A stretch of 50,505 bases of DNA from Patescibacteria group bacterium (GCA_030583705.1 CP129471.1:1-50505); one strand, 5' to 3'; counted from the first letter of the stretch, positions 1 to 6,864 are shown. Notes: generated from the sequence alone by a model not told the origin. Program-made: numbers and translations.

Positions 1-303
1 TGGAGGAAGCGCTTTTGGTTGCTCTTTATAAATCATCTCTTCCCGATCTTTTTGTTTGGTTTTTATTAAGTATTTAATTTCTTTTATCTCTTCTTTAGAA
101 ACACTCCTTAGGGTTTTTAATATATCTTCAGTGTGCTTCTTTTCTAAATATTCTTTAACAAAGGCGCTTGGTGTACAAACTATTATTACCCCGTCATCAA
201 AAGAGCTTATATAGGTTTGTTTAAACCAAGTACTAAAATTAGCGCGGGAAATATTTAATTCCATTTCTCCTAAAACAGCCTGCCAAAGTTGTTCGTTATT
301 CAT
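1..303 (-). CDS. dnaA: Chromosomal replication initiator DnaA, N-terminal part (cut by window edge)
   Basis: Reading the minus strand from the ATG at 303 gives an open frame of 101 codons that runs off the left edge. It opens MNNEQLWQAVLGEMELNI and continues with NFSTWFK and a TPSAFVKEYLEKK-like segment, the typical DnaA domain I pattern for self-assembly and helicase-loader contacts. The last visible residues enter the variable linker, so the AAA+ and DNA-binding domains lie outside the window. Divergent orientation from rpmH-rnpA is the classical arrangement around a bacterial origin. DnaA-box-like sequences in the intergenic region are compatible with autoregulation (inferred). Confidence 0.9.
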   Translation of the reverse strand, partial: MNNEQLWQAVLGEMELNISRANFSTWFKQTYISSFDDGVIIVCTPSAFVKEYLEKKHTEDILKTLRSVSKEEIKEIKYLIKTKQKDREEMIYKEQPKALPP

Positions 304-521
304 AAGTGGGGAGGGTTGACGAGGTCAACTTTAAAAAATAATAAAACTGTTTCAAGTATAGCAATAATCCCGGGGTGTGTAAAAGTGTTTAAATTTGTTT
401 ATAACCTGTTGATAACTTATCCAAGAAAAACCAAATAAGAAGATTGACTTTTATTTAAAACAATGTTATTTTTCATGGGTATTTATCTAACAACTTTTAT
501 CTATATTTTTTAAATGATTTT
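304..521. promoter_or_regulatory. dnaA/rpmH divergent intergenic region with DnaA-box-like sites
   Basis: This gene-free stretch separates the divergent dnaA and rpmH genes. TGTTGATAA (407-415, a one-mismatch DnaA box on the minus strand) is followed directly by TTATCCAAG (417-425, two mismatches from TTATCCACA). The rest is AT-rich and must contain both divergent promoters, which I could not assign with confidence. The box pair may mediate dnaA autoregulation or form part of a bipartite origin with 2521-2706. Confidence 0.5.
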
Positions 522-659
522 ATGCCAAAAAGAACTTATCAGCCCAGCGAGAGAAGGGCTAAGAAAAAACATGGCTTTATGGCTCGTATGGAGACAAAAG
601 CCGGAAGAAATGTTATTAAAAGGCGCAAAGCCAAGGGTCGCGCTGTTTTAACTAAATAA
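522..659 (+). CDS. rpmH: 50S ribosomal protein L34
   Basis: This 45-residue protein is very basic and opens [19 protein letters not shown], with the usual L34 core ([13 protein letters not shown], then [10 protein letters not shown]). L34 is normally 44-46 residues, so it is complete. It binds 23S rRNA in the large subunit. It lies 5 bp upstream of rnpA and begins the conserved rpmH-rnpA-yidD-yidC cluster next to the origin. No Shine-Dalgarno is seen; the leader is A/T-rich. Confidence 0.95.
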   Translation: MPKRTYQPSERRAKKKHGFMARMETKAGRNVIKRRKAKGRAVLTK

Positions 660-664
660 TTTTT

Positions 665-1003
665 ATGCTCCCAAAGGCGAATTGTATACGCCTAACAAGG
701 GATTTTGAAAGAATTTTCTCTGAGAAAAGGGCGCTTAACGGAAAATTTATTAAAATTAAGGTTATTGCAACGGGCTTGCCGGTTGTTCGTTTTGGTATAA
801 TAACCAGTACAAAGGTTAGTAAAAAAGCTGTTCTTAGGAATAAGATAAGAAGAAGGATAAAGTCAATCTTAGCTAAAAACCTTATAAAAATGCCCTCAGG
901 CTTTGATGTGGTGGTTATTTGTTCTCCGGCAGCCGCTAAGGCTAGTTTTTCTGATCTACAACAAGATATTAATGAAAGCTTAAGTAATTTTTTTAAAGAT
1001 TAA
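665..1003 (+). CDS. rnpA: Ribonuclease P protein component
   Basis: The 112-residue basic protein matches RnpA in length and motifs: an N-terminal [13 protein letters not shown] segment, [17 protein letters not shown], and the RNR-like signature [13 protein letters not shown] near residues 57-69. It assists the RNase P RNA in 5' maturation of tRNA precursors. It sits 5 bp after rpmH and 11 bp before yidD. The RNA subunit gene rnpB is not seen in this window. Confidence 0.93.
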   Translation: MLPKANCIRLTRDFERIFSEKRALNGKFIKIKVIATGLPVVRFGIITSTKVSKKAVLRNKIRRRIKSILAKNLIKMPSGFDVVVICSPAAAKASFSDLQQDINESLSNFFKD

Positions 1004-1014
1004 AGATTGGTTTT

Positions 1015-1269
1015 ATGTCTTATTTTGAGACTATTTTAGTTAAATTTTTTGTTTTTTTTATTAGGCTTTATCAGAAGATATTATCACCTGATCACAGTTT
1101 TTTAAAAAACTTCTTTCCAAACGGCTATTGTAGATTTCACCCAACTTGTTCAAACTATGCTATAATGTCTTTAGGGAAGCATGGCCTTATAAAAGGATCA
1201 TTTTTAATGATTAAAAGGCTTTTGCGTTGTCACCCCTGGAATAATGGTGGTTATGACCCTGTTCCATAA
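1015..1269 (+). CDS. yidD: Membrane protein insertion efficiency factor YidD
   Basis: The 84-residue protein has the YidD family pattern: an amphipathic N-terminus, [13 protein letters not shown], then [20 protein letters not shown] and a C-terminal [14 protein letters not shown]. The family is thought to act at the inner membrane with YidC. It stands between rnpA and yidC as in most bacteria. The end is followed by a small hairpin (about 1270-1286, ACAACC/GGTTGT) before yidC, possibly a weak attenuator. Confidence 0.93.
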   Translation: MSYFETILVKFFVFFIRLYQKILSPDHSFLKNFFPNGYCRFHPTCSNYAIMSLGKHGLIKGSFLMIKRLLRCHPWNNGGYDPVP

Positions 1270-1311
1270 ACAACCCAAGAGGTTGTCTTAATTTTTAATA
1301 AAAATCAATAT

Positions 1312-2076
1312 ATGGGAGGATTTTTCAATACATTTTTTTATGAGCCGATTTTAAACCTTCTGGTCTTTATTTATAATACCCTACCAGGGTCAGATATCGG
1401 CTGGTCAATTGTTATTTTAACAATAGTTATTAAGTTAATATTGTATCCATTATCAAAAAAATCAATAGAATCACAAAAAGCCCTACAAGACCTGCAACCA
1501 AAAATTGAAGAAATAAAAAGAAAATATAAGGACGATAAAGAGGCTATGAGTAAGGCTATGATGGATTTATATAAGACAGAGAAGGTTAACCCTCTTTCTT
1601 CTTGTCTGCCATTATTAATTCAATTACCCTTCTTTTGGGCTATTTTTAGGGTTTTTAATGATGAATTATCTGGCAAAACACTGGATATGATCTACCCCTT
1701 TATTGTTAACCCAGGCACCATGAATCCTATCGCCTTTGGTTTTGTTGATTTTTCTGAAACAAACATTGTTTTGGCTATTTTGGCTGGAGCCTCCCAATAT
1801 TTCCAAATTAAAATGATGCCCAATAAACCGGCGGCTATTAAAAGCGAAGGGGCTAAAGATGAGAACATGATGGCTATGATGAATAAGCAAATGCTTTACA
1901 TTATGCCTGTTTTAACGGTCGTTATTTGTATGACACTGCCCTCGGGACTGGCTTTCTATTGGTTTGTCTCAACTATTCTAACCCTAGCGCAACAGTGGTA
2001 TATATTTAGAAACAACCCTAAAAACAAAGAAAATAGCGGACAGGGCCAGGTTATTGAAGGTGAAATAATTAAATAA
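1312..2076 (+). CDS. yidC: Membrane protein insertase YidC/Oxa1, short form
   Basis: At 254 residues this is the short type lacking the large periplasmic domain of proteobacterial YidC. It has about five hydrophobic segments, beginning near residues 5-20, 28-48 (IGWSIVILTIVIKLILYPLS) and 95-115 (LPLLIQLPFFWAIFRVF), with later ones around residues 150-165 and 195-225. The cytoplasmic loop is charged (EIKRKYKDDKEAM). It inserts proteins in the inner membrane, alone or with SecYEG. The YidC family usually carries a basic residue in the first core helix; the K in TIVIKLILYP fits. It is the last gene of the cluster and is followed by a terminator. Confidence 0.93.
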   Translation: MGGFFNTFFYEPILNLLVFIYNTLPGSDIGWSIVILTIVIKLILYPLSKKSIESQKALQDLQPKIEEIKRKYKDDKEAMSKAMMDLYKTEKVNPLSSCLPLLIQLPFFWAIFRVFNDELSGKTLDMIYPFIVNPGTMNPIAFGFVDFSETNIVLAILAGASQYFQIKMMPNKPAAIKSEGAKDENMMAMMNKQMLYIMPVLTVVICMTLPSGLAFYWFVSTILTLAQQWYIFRNNPKNKENSGQGQVIEGEIIK

Positions 2077-2131
2077 GTAGTTTTATATAATTATATAACC
2101 ATATAACCATATAATAATGGTTTAATAAATA

Positions 2132-2160
2132 AAAAATAGCCCACACAGGGCTATTTTTTT
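2132..2160 (+). terminator. Intrinsic terminator after yidC
   Basis: An 11-bp stem (AAAAATAGCCC / GGGCTATTTTT) with a 5-nt loop ACACA runs straight into a T-run. It lies 56 bp past the yidC stop and should end the rpmH-yidC transcript. Confidence 0.85.
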
Positions 2161-2198
2161 GTTTGTTTAAATTAAAATAGACTTATAAAATAACTACT

Positions 2199-2487
2199 GA
2201 AAATAATAAGAGCCCCAACCGGGGCCTCATTATAATTATTATTAGACCGCGAGTTGAGGCTCATACCCTAGTGGGTATAAGTCTCCTGGTGATTTAGGGA
2301 CATGCCTTACAACCAACATTTGAACCATTCTCTATTTTATGAGTTTGGCCATTTTTTTATTTTTATTTTAAAAGCGTATCACCTCCGCTTTATTTTTAAT
2401 GGCAGTTATAAGGAGAGGAATCATAACAATGATCTTAAATGTCATTGCGTAAAACCTCTGTCTTTGTAATGTGCGATCTAAACTTAT
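2199..2487 (-). ncRNA. Candidate small RNA or small-ORF transcript between yidC and oriC
   Basis: The minus strand has a complete-looking transcription unit with no long gene: a strong promoter (2494-2522), about 280 nt of transcript, and a terminator hairpin (GAGGCCCC/GGGGCTC at 2210-2228, then TTATTATTTT). The transcript holds several hairpins. In one (2371-2391) a 6-bp stem AAAGCG/CGCTTT presents GAGGTGATA in its loop; GGAGGTGAT is the full complement of a bacterial anti-Shine-Dalgarno, yet no start codon lies at usable distance. A second hairpin is ATACCC/GGGTAT near 2265-2281. A 28-codon ORF (2242-2328, starting MVQMLVV) is the only notable reading frame near the 3' end. Whether the product is an RNA or a micropeptide cannot be decided here. 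Confidence 0.5.
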
Positions 2488-2493
2488 GCTTTA

Positions 2494-2522
2494 AGTATAG
2501 CATAGTTTAGAAAACAGGTCAA
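2494..2522 (-). promoter_or_regulatory. Sigma-70-type promoter for the 2199-2487 transcript
   Basis: On the minus strand TTGACC (2517-2522), a 17-bp spacer, then TATACT (2494-2499). It fires away from the oriC candidate towards yidC. Confidence 0.75.
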
Positions 2523-2706
2523 TGGTTTTATTGTATAATATAAAATAGGCAAAAAAGTCAATAAAAACCCTATTTTTATAACATAAAAATTTTTATTATA
2601 TAAAGTTTTCAACAGTTTAAGTCCAGGTTGTTTTAGACTTAAATCAATAAGTTATCCACCTAATCCACTAGTTATCCACAGGTATGGTAAATAAAGATGG
2701 GGATAA
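2521..2706. other. Probable replication origin (oriC) with DnaA boxes and AT-rich unwinding region
   Basis: An extremely A/T-rich stretch (about 2521-2615) precedes a cluster of DnaA boxes: TTATCCACC (2652-2660), a perfect TTATCCACA (2672-2680), and an inverted near-match TGGGGATAA (2698-2706). The first two are in the same orientation, 20 bp apart. The position in the dnaA-rpmH-rnpA-yidD-yidC neighbourhood fits an origin. AT-rich DNA flanking a box array is the standard oriC layout. No experimental evidence is available here, and the dnaA-rpmH gap is the competing or additional site. Confidence 0.65.
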
Positions 2707-2708
2707 AC

Positions 2709-2741
2709 AAAAAGAAGCTTAGATGATCTAAACTTCTTTTT
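2709..2741. terminator. Long symmetric hairpin, probable bidirectional terminator beside oriC
   Basis: A 16-bp inverted repeat (arms starting AAAAAGAAG and ending CTTCTTTTT, one C/A mismatch) has almost no loop and A/T tracts at both ends. It lies between the DnaA boxes and tRNA-Cys and could terminate transcription from the tRNA side before it enters the origin. Confidence 0.6.
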
Positions 2742-2805
2742 GGGATAGTGGTGTTGATTTGGTATTATCTGAGGGTATCAAGGGTTGGCTATTAGCCCTA
2801 TTTTG

Positions 2806-2877
2806 AGGTCACGGTGGGATTCGAACCCACGATGGCGGTTTTGCAAACCGCTGCCTTAGCCACTTGGCTACGCGACC
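2806..2877 (-). tRNA. tRNA-Cys (anticodon GCA)
   Basis: On the minus strand this folds as a 72-nt cloverleaf. The acceptor GGTCGCG pairs with CGTGACC, the anticodon loop is TTGCAAA (GCA), and the T-arm is GTGGGTTCGAATCCCAC. The discriminator is U, as expected for tRNA-Cys. The 3' CCA is not encoded (TCA follows), so it must be added. Confidence 0.95.
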
Positions 2878-2928
2878 TGGAATTATTTAGAAACCTTTTA
2901 CTTAATGACTATAACAAATTTTTTATAT

Positions 2929-2962
2929 AAAAACAACAAGAGAGATGACCCTTGTTGTTTTT
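2929..2962 (-). terminator. Intrinsic terminator after the 3D-domain gene
   Basis: A perfect 12-bp stem AAAAACAACAAG/CTTGTTGTTTTT with a 10-nt loop, followed on the minus strand by an A/T tail. It lies about 65 bp past the stop of the 3026-3694 gene. Confidence 0.75.
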
Positions 2963-3025
2963 ATAGATTGGAATTAATTTCAATCTAATCTTCCTTTCAA
3001 TTTAAATATATTTTGGCTATGTTAT

Positions 3026-3694
3026 TTATTGTTCTAAAATAACAATCCTTAAAGTTCTTTTTCCAAAATTAATAGCATCTTTTTTACTAAGCATCCAAAC
3101 GTCAACTCGGTTACCGTATTTTCTGGCTGTTCTGTCTCTTACAATAAAAACTCTTTCTCCAAAATAATCAGGGATCATAATCTTTGTACCAAAGGGTAGA
3201 AAGTTAGCGGCCACTGTATCTTCTATACCATGTTGGCAGACATTAAAGCCATTGGCCGTTATACAAGGATTACCGCTAGTTTGAGCGGGTTCCGAGTTAT
3301 AGGCTGTAATTGTCACAAAAACCCCCTCAGAGCTTATTCCAACATTACCACTGTTATTTAAATAGCTTTTGTTTGAAGCTATCTTGGGTGCGGGTGGTGT
3401 GGGTGCTTCAGGGAAGGGTACAACCTCAACTAGCTTAAAGTCCTTAGCTACCTTTGGTCTGTTGTCAGGAGTTTTGTTTTCTTTTTTCTCGGATAAATAA
3501 GTAAAGCTTATAGCTTCACTCTCCGGACTTTTAATAATTAAAACAGCTTGACTGTTTATTCGGTTTTCCGAAGCACTCGCGTGACTTGGAAAGAAAATAA
3601 CATTATAGACAAAAACAAATAAAATAAAAACTACTATATGTTTAATTGTTTTGTATTTAATAAATCTTTTTTGTCTTCGTAAATGAGGATCCAT
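3026..3694 (-). CDS. Exported 3D (Asp-Asp-Asp) domain protein, RlpA/MltA-like fold
   Basis: The last ~90 residues match the 3D domain found in cell-wall-active proteins: VTITAYNSEPAQTSGNPC, then VAANFLPFGTKIMIPDYF, and FIVRDRTARKYGNRVDVWM with the spaced aspartates. A hydrophobic segment (IVVFILFVFVYNVIFF) behind a very basic N-terminus is a signal anchor or signal peptide, followed by a Pro-rich linker (PFPEAPTPPAPK). It probably acts on or near peptidoglycan outside the membrane (inferred from the family). I place the start at the ATG at 3694; the frame stays open to 3754, but a promoter and a leader hairpin lie inside that extension and the extra 20 residues look non-coding. Monocistronic, with its own terminator. 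Confidence 0.8.
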   Translation of the reverse strand: MDPHLRRQKRFIKYKTIKHIVVFILFVFVYNVIFFPSHASASENRINSQAVLIIKSPESEAISFTYLSEKKENKTPDNRPKVAKDFKLVEVVPFPEAPTPPAPKIASNKSYLNNSGNVGISSEGVFVTITAYNSEPAQTSGNPCITANGFNVCQHGIEDTVAANFLPFGTKIMIPDYFGERVFIVRDRTARKYGNRVDVWMLSKKDAINFGKRTLRIVILEQ

Positions 3695-3696
3695 AT

Positions 3697-3734
3697 AAAA
3701 ATAAAAAAACTCCCAGTTAATCATGCATGGGAAT
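3697..3734 (-). promoter_or_regulatory. Terminator-like leader hairpin directly upstream of the 3D-domain gene
   Basis: On the minus strand ATTCCC and GGGAGT can form a 6-bp stem around a 14-nt loop. The T-rich run TTTTTTTATTTTT follows, and the ATG at 3694 comes immediately after. A weak promoter (TTGACT with TAAGGT at 17 bp) lies just upstream near 3745-3775. The geometry resembles an attenuator, but no ligand-binding domain is recognised. Confidence 0.4.
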
Positions 3735-3841
3735 TTACTCGCACACCTTAGCATATCTTCTTAAAATAGTCAATGGTATAGAGGTGGATAAATAATCGTA
3801 TTTTTATTTAAATTTAGCAGATTTATAGTGGTTTAGTTAAT

Positions 3842-4056
3842 AATTGTTCTAAGATAGCAAAACAATAGCTTATTATTAGTTTAAATTGTTCCATTGGAAC
3901 AATAGATTATTAGGTTATATTAAAAACAACATATTCTTGTTTAATATTAGCCATTTTTAATAAGGAGTATTGGTGCTAATTTAAAATATTTCTTATTTTG
4001 TTTTATATGGAACAAATATATAGTTATATTATACTTATTGTTCCATTTGGAACGAT
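3842..4056. promoter_or_regulatory. Cluster of TTGTTCCA/TGGAACAA palindromes in a 370-bp gene-free region
   Basis: The stretch 3755-4125 has no convincing gene. It contains a perfect palindrome ATTGTTCCATTGGAACAAT (3885-3903), a near-identical second copy ATTGTTCCATTTGGAACGAT (4037-4056), and two half-sites (about 3844-3851 and 4008-4015). The half-site order (GTTCC...GGAAC) is opposite to a Gram-positive LexA box. They look like operator sites for a dimeric regulator, but the regulator and the target promoter are unknown. Confidence 0.5.
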
Positions 4057-4068
4057 TCTTGATTAATT

Positions 4069-4094
4069 AAAAAATCCCACTATGGGGATTTCTT
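4069..4094 (-). terminator. Intrinsic terminator after the 4126-4524 gene
   Basis: On the minus strand AAATCCCCATAGTGGGATTT forms a short stem and loop followed by a T-run. It lies about 30 bp after the stop at 4126. Confidence 0.75.
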
Positions 4095-4125
4095 AATTAG
4101 TACTTAGTACTTAGTTATATTCTAT

Positions 4126-4524
4126 TTATTTTGGCAGATATTTCAATATTTCATGATCTCTGTCTGTTGCCTTCTTTTGTTTCTCCTTTTTATTTTTCCA
4201 TGACTTATATAATAAATATAGCCAAACAATTGAAGCTACTACCCATATTATATACCAAAATCTTGAACGAAGAACAGCCACAAATTGTTTATTGAAAAAT
4301 ATCATTGAAATAGGCACTAATATTTGTACAAGACCAAAAAATGCAATAACAAGAAAGTTATTCTTTTTATATTTTGATTTTTCGGTTAAGTATTTATATA
4401 GGAAAAAAGCGAAGATAATAACTCCTATAATAGCTATTGCTAGTAAAATATTTGTACCAATTTCGCCAATTGGTTGGGGTCTTGGGTTAAACCAATAACC
4501 AGGTGAAAGATAGTTATAATTCAT
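4126..4524 (-). CDS. Small integral membrane protein of unknown function
   Basis: The 132-residue protein has three hydrophobic segments, about residues 24-44 (TNILLAIAIIGVIIFAFFLY), 56-76 (FLVIAFFGLVQILVPISMIFF) and 88-106 (FWYIIWVVASIVWLYLLY). They are separated by short basic loops, and a charged C-terminal tail (KNKKEKQKKATDRDHE) follows. The N-terminus is aromatic and proline-rich (GYWFNPRPQP). I do not recognise a family. It follows the methyltransferase gene by 19 bp on the same strand, so the two are probably co-transcribed. Confidence 0.7.
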   Translation of the reverse strand: MNYNYLSPGYWFNPRPQPIGEIGTNILLAIAIIGVIIFAFFLYKYLTEKSKYKKNNFLVIAFFGLVQILVPISMIFFNKQFVAVLRSRFWYIIWVVASIVWLYLLYKSWKNKKEKQKKATDRDHEILKYLPK

Positions 4525-4543
4525 ATATTAACTTTAATTTAGA

Positions 4544-5095
4544 TTATTTTTCTACAACCAGGCAATAATGATAATTTCCTGGCTTTATTTCTTTAATTGA
4601 TTTTGGTGATAATATCTCTATGGCCTCTTTGGCCATTTCTTTTGAAATTCTCCTTTTTTGATCAGGTCCAATAGGAGATGGGGCGTCTTCCCAATCACAA
4701 ACAACAAGAAAACCACCTTTCTTAAGAGTTTTAAATGATTCCTTAAGCATCTCAAGACTGTTCTCAGCCTGGTGTAGGGTGTTAATTAAAAAAGAGGCTT
4801 GAGATTTATTATATAGCTCTTTAAGAGATCCTTCTGATTCAATATTTTTTTTCACTATTTCTATGTTATTTATTTTATGATGCTTAATGTCTTTTTTTGC
4901 TGAGTCTATAATTTCCGGTAATACATCTACGCCATAGACCTTTCCTTTATCTCCAACAAGCGAAGATATTGCATAAAGAAAGAATAAAGACCTTCCGCAA
5001 CCAAGATCACAAACAAAATCATTGTGCTTAATCATTCCCTGATTAATAATTAAATCAATAGAAATTAGAGATGTTTTTGTAGGTATTTTATTCAT
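4544..5095 (-). CDS. Class I SAM-dependent methyltransferase, unknown substrate
   Basis: A Rossmann methyltransferase core is clear: motif I FVCDLGCGRSLFFLY, an acidic end of strand 2 (VYGVDVLPEI), FLINTLHQA in the motif IV region, and LKKGGFLVVCDWEDAPSP after it. Proteins with this layout methylate small molecules, quinones or RNA, and nothing here fixes the substrate. I prefer the ATG at 5095 (183 residues); the frame can also start at a GTG at 5125, adding MENLLLTHIN, without a better ribosome site. It is upstream of a small membrane protein in the same direction. Confidence 0.8.
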   Translation of the reverse strand: MNKIPTKTSLISIDLIINQGMIKHNDFVCDLGCGRSLFFLYAISSLVGDKGKVYGVDVLPEIIDSAKKDIKHHKINNIEIVKKNIESEGSLKELYNKSQASFLINTLHQAENSLEMLKESFKTLKKGGFLVVCDWEDAPSPIGPDQKRRISKEMAKEAIEILSPKSIKEIKPGNYHYCLVVEK

Positions 5096-5274
5096 GTTAA
5101 TATGAGTTAATAACAAGTTTTCCACAAACTACTTTTTGGCTAATATTAGGTAAAATCTTATTTTAAGTCTAGGATTTTCTGGACTTATAAACAGGCTGTT
5201 TTTTTTATTTAATTTTAGCTTTTTTAAAATCAAAGTCTATATTATACTGGACTTATCTTTTAATTTTTATAGGG

Positions 5275-5348
5275 TGGGCGCACAAGGATTCGAACCCTGG
5301 ACCCCTTCGGTGTAAACGAAGTGCTCTAACCAGCTGAGCTATGCGCCC
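5275..5348 (-). tRNA. tRNA-Val (anticodon TAC)
   Basis: A 74-nt cloverleaf on the minus strand. GGGCGCA pairs with TGCGCCC, the anticodon stem-loop is CTTCG TTTACAC CGAAG, and the T-arm contains GGTTCGAATCC. The discriminator is A. A full CCA is not encoded (ACCC follows). Confidence 0.95.
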
Positions 5349-5359
5349 TAAAAAAACTG

Positions 5360-5433
5360 TGGACCATAAGGGACTCGAACCCTTGACCTCTTCCATGCCA
5401 TGGAAGCACTCTAGCCAACTGAGCTAATGGCCC
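5360..5433 (-). tRNA. tRNA-Ala (anticodon GGC)
   Basis: A 74-nt cloverleaf on the minus strand. The acceptor GGGCCAT/ATGGTCC includes the G3:U70 pair that identifies tRNA-Ala. The anticodon stem-loop is CTTCC ATGGCAT GGAAG. CCA is not encoded. It lies 11 bp upstream of tRNA-Val in transcription order, so the two are likely processed from one transcript. Confidence 0.95.
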
Positions 5434-5517
5434 TTATTTCTTTTTATTATCAATGAGATAAATATATATTATTTTTTTAAAAAAGACAAGGTTGTTTTTT
5501 TGTTTTTAGATTTTTGG

Positions 5518-5589
5518 TGCTCCCGGAGGGAATCGAACCCCCATTTTATCCTTAGGACGGATTTGTTCTATCCATTGAACTACGGAAGC
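5518..5589 (-). tRNA. tRNA-Arg (anticodon CCT)
   Basis: A 72-nt cloverleaf on the minus strand. GCTTCCG pairs with CGGGAGC (one G:U), the anticodon loop is GTCCTAA (CCU, reading AGG), and the T-arm is GGGGGTTCGATTCCCTC. The discriminator is A and CCA is encoded (5515-5517). It leads the Arg-Ala-Val cluster. Confidence 0.92.
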
Positions 5590-5648
5590 TTATTTGCGTT
5601 GACTATAGAACTATATAATTATTTTAAGATTTAGGCAATACTTGGAGC

Positions 5649-5679
5649 TTGACAAGGTATGGTTCTTTTTTGCTACACT
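5649..5679 (+). promoter_or_regulatory. Probable promoter of the bactofilin gene
   Basis: TTGACA (5649-5654) and TACACT (5674-5679) with a rather long 19-bp spacer, about 30 bp upstream of the ATG at 5711. Confidence 0.5.
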
Positions 5680-5710
5680 TAAGATAGATTATTAATTATA
5701 AAGAAAACAT

Positions 5711-6121
5711 ATGTTTACAAAAAACTCAGGAGGATTGGGTCAAAAAGAGGGGGTTGAAACTATTATAGGTTCATCTGTTAAGCTTGAGGGAAACTTTTCT
5801 TGCCAAGGAGGTATTGTTGTTGAGGGAGAAGTTAAGGGTAATCTTAAAACCTCTTCTTTATTAGAGGTCGGTGTTAAGGCAGTTGTTACAGCCGACATAG
5901 AAGCCGCTGAGGCTCGTGTTGCCGGAGAGATTAAAGGCAACCTCAGAGTTAACGGTTTTTTGGAGATCGCTTCTTCTGCCAAGATATATGGAGATATAGA
6001 GGCCTCTTCTATTTCAGTTGGACAAGGAGCTGTTTTAAAAGGCAAGATTTTGGTTTTAGGTAATGAGAGTAAAAATCATAAGAGTAAAGAAAAAGAAGAT
6101 ATAAAAGAAGGAGATGAATAA
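5711..6121 (+). CDS. Bactofilin (polymer-forming cytoskeletal protein)
   Basis: The 136-residue protein is almost entirely the bactofilin beta-helix. It starts with TIIGSSVKLEGNFSCQGG and repeats hydrophobic-glycine strands such as VVEGEVKGNLKTS, ADIEAAEARVAGEIKGNL, KIYGDIEASSISV and GAVLKGKI, then has a charged disordered tail (NHKSKEKEDIKEGDE). Bactofilins assemble without nucleotide into filaments that scaffold cell-wall or shape proteins. Its last 8 bp overlap the start of the next gene, suggesting translational coupling. Confidence 0.9.
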   Translation: MFTKNSGGLGQKEGVETIIGSSVKLEGNFSCQGGIVVEGEVKGNLKTSSLLEVGVKAVVTADIEAAEARVAGEIKGNLRVNGFLEIASSAKIYGDIEASSISVGQGAVLKGKILVLGNESKNHKSKEKEDIKEGDE

Positions 6122-6860
6122 TGTTTATATTTACGATTCTTATCTTTCCCAAAAAAGTCACCAAAAAGCTTTGGCGGCTATGGAAATACGTTTAACCGAC
6201 TTGGGGCTTAACGGAAAAATATATCGCTTAACCCCAATGACACGTCTTTCTGAAATAATAAGGGATGAATTAAAAAGAAAGGCTAAAACCATTGTGGCAG
6301 TAGGTGGAGATTCTTTATTTTCCAAATTGGCAACTCTTTTATCTGGAACAGATACGCCTTTAGCTATTTTGCCAATCGGTGAAAAAAGCGCCTGTGCTAA
6401 AACACTGGGTATTACTGAAGATGATCCTTGTAAGGTATTAGCAGCTAGAAGAATAGTTAATTTAGATACTGGCAAGATAGATGCCGGACAGTTTTTCTTA
6501 TGCGAAGCTTTAATTAAAACAGAAGATAGTTTAATAAGACTAAATAGAGATATTGAGATAACAGTTAAGGGGCAGGCGGAGATTAAGGTGGTTAATATTT
6601 TACCTAAAGATGATATAGAAAACACTCTTTCAGCTAACCCTGAAGATGGAAAATTTAATATTTTTATAACAGTAAAAGACAGTGGTGGTTTTTTAAAAAA
6701 GAGTGTTTCAAAAAGCTTTTTTCTTTGTGAAAGCTTAGAAATTGAAAATGGGGTTAAAGAAGTTTTAATAGATAGTTCAATTAAGCTTGATAAAGCTAGT
6801 AGAATAGATATTGTCCCTAAAGCAATTTTTGTAATAGTAGGTAAGGAAAGGAGTTTTTAG
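6114..6860 (+). CDS. Diverged diacylglycerol-kinase/NAD-kinase-like catalytic domain protein
   Basis: The N-terminal half fits the DAGK catalytic domain fold: RKAKTIVAVGGDSLFSKLA corresponds to the nucleotide-binding GGDGT motif (here GGDSL, about residues 64-68), and LAILPIGEKSACAKTLGI to the P-G-x-N-D/x-A-x-x-L-G-I segment (here GEKSA). The C-terminal beta-rich half is typical of lipid kinases of this superfamily. Both key motifs are altered, so activity on lipids is uncertain. It overlaps the bactofilin gene by 8 bp, with AAGGAG just upstream of the ATG, one of few SD-like sites here. 248 residues against about 290-310 for typical family members. Confidence 0.6.
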   Translation: MNNVYIYDSYLSQKSHQKALAAMEIRLTDLGLNGKIYRLTPMTRLSEIIRDELKRKAKTIVAVGGDSLFSKLATLLSGTDTPLAILPIGEKSACAKTLGITEDDPCKVLAARRIVNLDTGKIDAGQFFLCEALIKTEDSLIRLNRDIEITVKGQAEIKVVNILPKDDIENTLSANPEDGKFNIFITVKDSGGFLKKSVSKSFFLCESLEIENGVKEVLIDSSIKLDKASRIDIVPKAIFVIVGKERSF

Positions 6861-6864
6861 GTAA

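Noticed and set aside
3695-3754. Upstream extension of the 3D-domain ORF
   Set aside because: The added 20 residues overlap a hairpin with a T-rich run and a likely promoter; the ATG at 3694 has the usual A/T-rich leader.
3885-4056. LexA/SOS boxes at the GTTCC...GGAAC palindromes
   Set aside because: Gram-positive LexA boxes are GAAC-N4-GTTC; here the half-sites are in the opposite order, and no SOS gene adjoins.
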